DNA from: Syngnathus acus
Lineage: Eukaryota > Chordata > Actinopteri > Syngnathiformes > Syngnathidae
Reading direction: 5' to 3'
DNA length: 64,000 bases
Assembly (NCBI RefSeq): GCF_901709675.1
Contig: NW_023590231.1
Location: 1 to 64,000, forward strand
Position numbers and translations under genes: made by a program. Shown here piece by piece: positions 63,719 to 64,000 of this stretch; the stretch's first letter is position 1, and each line of letters begins with the position of its first letter. Below the pieces are notes generated by a model. That model searched no databases. It was not told where the DNA came from and worked only from the letters and a program-made list of their open reading frames with translations.

Positions 63719-63979
63719 AGACTTGGAGAAGGCGTTCGACCGTGTCCCTCGGGAGGTTCTGTGGGGGGTGCTTCGGGAGTACGGGGTACCGAGCCAACTG
63801 ATAAGGGCGGTTCGGTCCCTGTATCACCGATGCCAGAGTTTGGTCCGCATTTCCGGCAGTAAGTCGGATTCGTTCCCAGTGAGGGTTGGACTCCGCCAAG
63901 GCTGCACTTTGTCACCGATTCTGTTCATAATTTTTATGGACAGAATTTCTAGGCGCAGCCGAGGCGTTGAGGGTGTACG

Positions 63980-64000
63980 GCAGGGGTGTCAAACTCATTT
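63980..64000 (+). mobile_element. hAT-like MITE terminus at window end
   Basis: CAGGGGTGTCAAACTCATTT is the usual start of a fish hAT-derived element. The remainder lies outside the window. Confidence 0.6.

Larger units (their letters stand above)
59530..63979 (+). mobile_element. RTE-like LINE, interrupted
   Basis: APE-RT LINE on +. Left part 59,530-61,597, right part about 63,719-63,979, separated by a minus-strand LINE. The break falls within FVDLEKAFDRVPREVLWGVL (RT motif A). The right part continues to LRQGCTLSPILFIIFMDRIS (motif B). It stops at a hAT-like end at 63,980, so the catalytic YADD box lies outside or is lost. Confidence 0.85.

Noticed and set aside
1-64000. CRISPR array or bacterial operon
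   Set aside because: Repeats are minisatellites or transposons without regular unique spacers, and all real genes have introns.

Overview
The window is vertebrate nuclear DNA, almost certainly from a teleost fish. It has intron-rich genes with GT-AG boundaries, C2H2 zinc-finger and SMC-type proteins, and a dense load of fish-type transposons: CR1/L2/Rex-like and RTE-like LINEs, a Ty3/Gypsy-type gag element, hAT and TA-flanked DNA transposons, and tRNA-derived SINEs. The leader exon of the zinc-finger gene resembles pipefish or seahorse zinc-finger genes, but I would not name a species.

1-15.9 kb is a subtelomeric block. Every telomere-like tract reads CCCTAA on the + strand, so the chromosome end should lie to the left. 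Between the tracts are about 0.3-1.5 kb repeat units of several families, called here A, B, D, R and E. The eight D and R units are all + strand. Each has a TATA box, then a hammerhead-ribozyme-like motif at a fixed distance (113 bp in D, 104 bp in R), then a tail with a GC-rich hairpin and a C-rich telomere-like tract. A truncated SGNH/GDSL-like ORF in the same orientation lies between two tracts. This layout strongly recalls the telomere-attaching Penelope-like 'Terminon' retroelements of bdelloid rotifers. No reverse transcriptase of that class is visible here, so the units look non-autonomous. This is the most interesting system in the window.

15.9-20 kb is a mosaic of gene pieces: three piwi-like exon fragments in different orientations, an unidentified exon, and a minus-strand in-frame chimera joining RanGAP1 exons to MTUS2-like coiled-coil exons. 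20-34 kb is transposon-rich. It contains one complete gag-only LTR element (362-bp LTRs, 5-bp target duplication), a three-exon C2H2 zinc-finger gene, and a LINE broken by a hAT insertion.

34.1-43.7 kb holds an smc1b-like gene lacking its ATP-binding N-terminal exons, with a frameshift and a SINE inside one exon, followed by the 3' half of an L3MBTL-like gene (last MBT repeat plus SAM). Both look like degraded partial copies.

43.7-64 kb is nested transposons around a 7.5-kb, largely non-coding block (49.2-56.8 kb). That block splits one LINE, is flanked by 40-bp direct repeats, and contains minisatellites and duplicated exon-like modules. The right end is an RTE-like LINE interrupted by a younger L2-like LINE with an intact 647-codon ORF.

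All identities come from reading the sequence and remembered family motifs. No database search was run.
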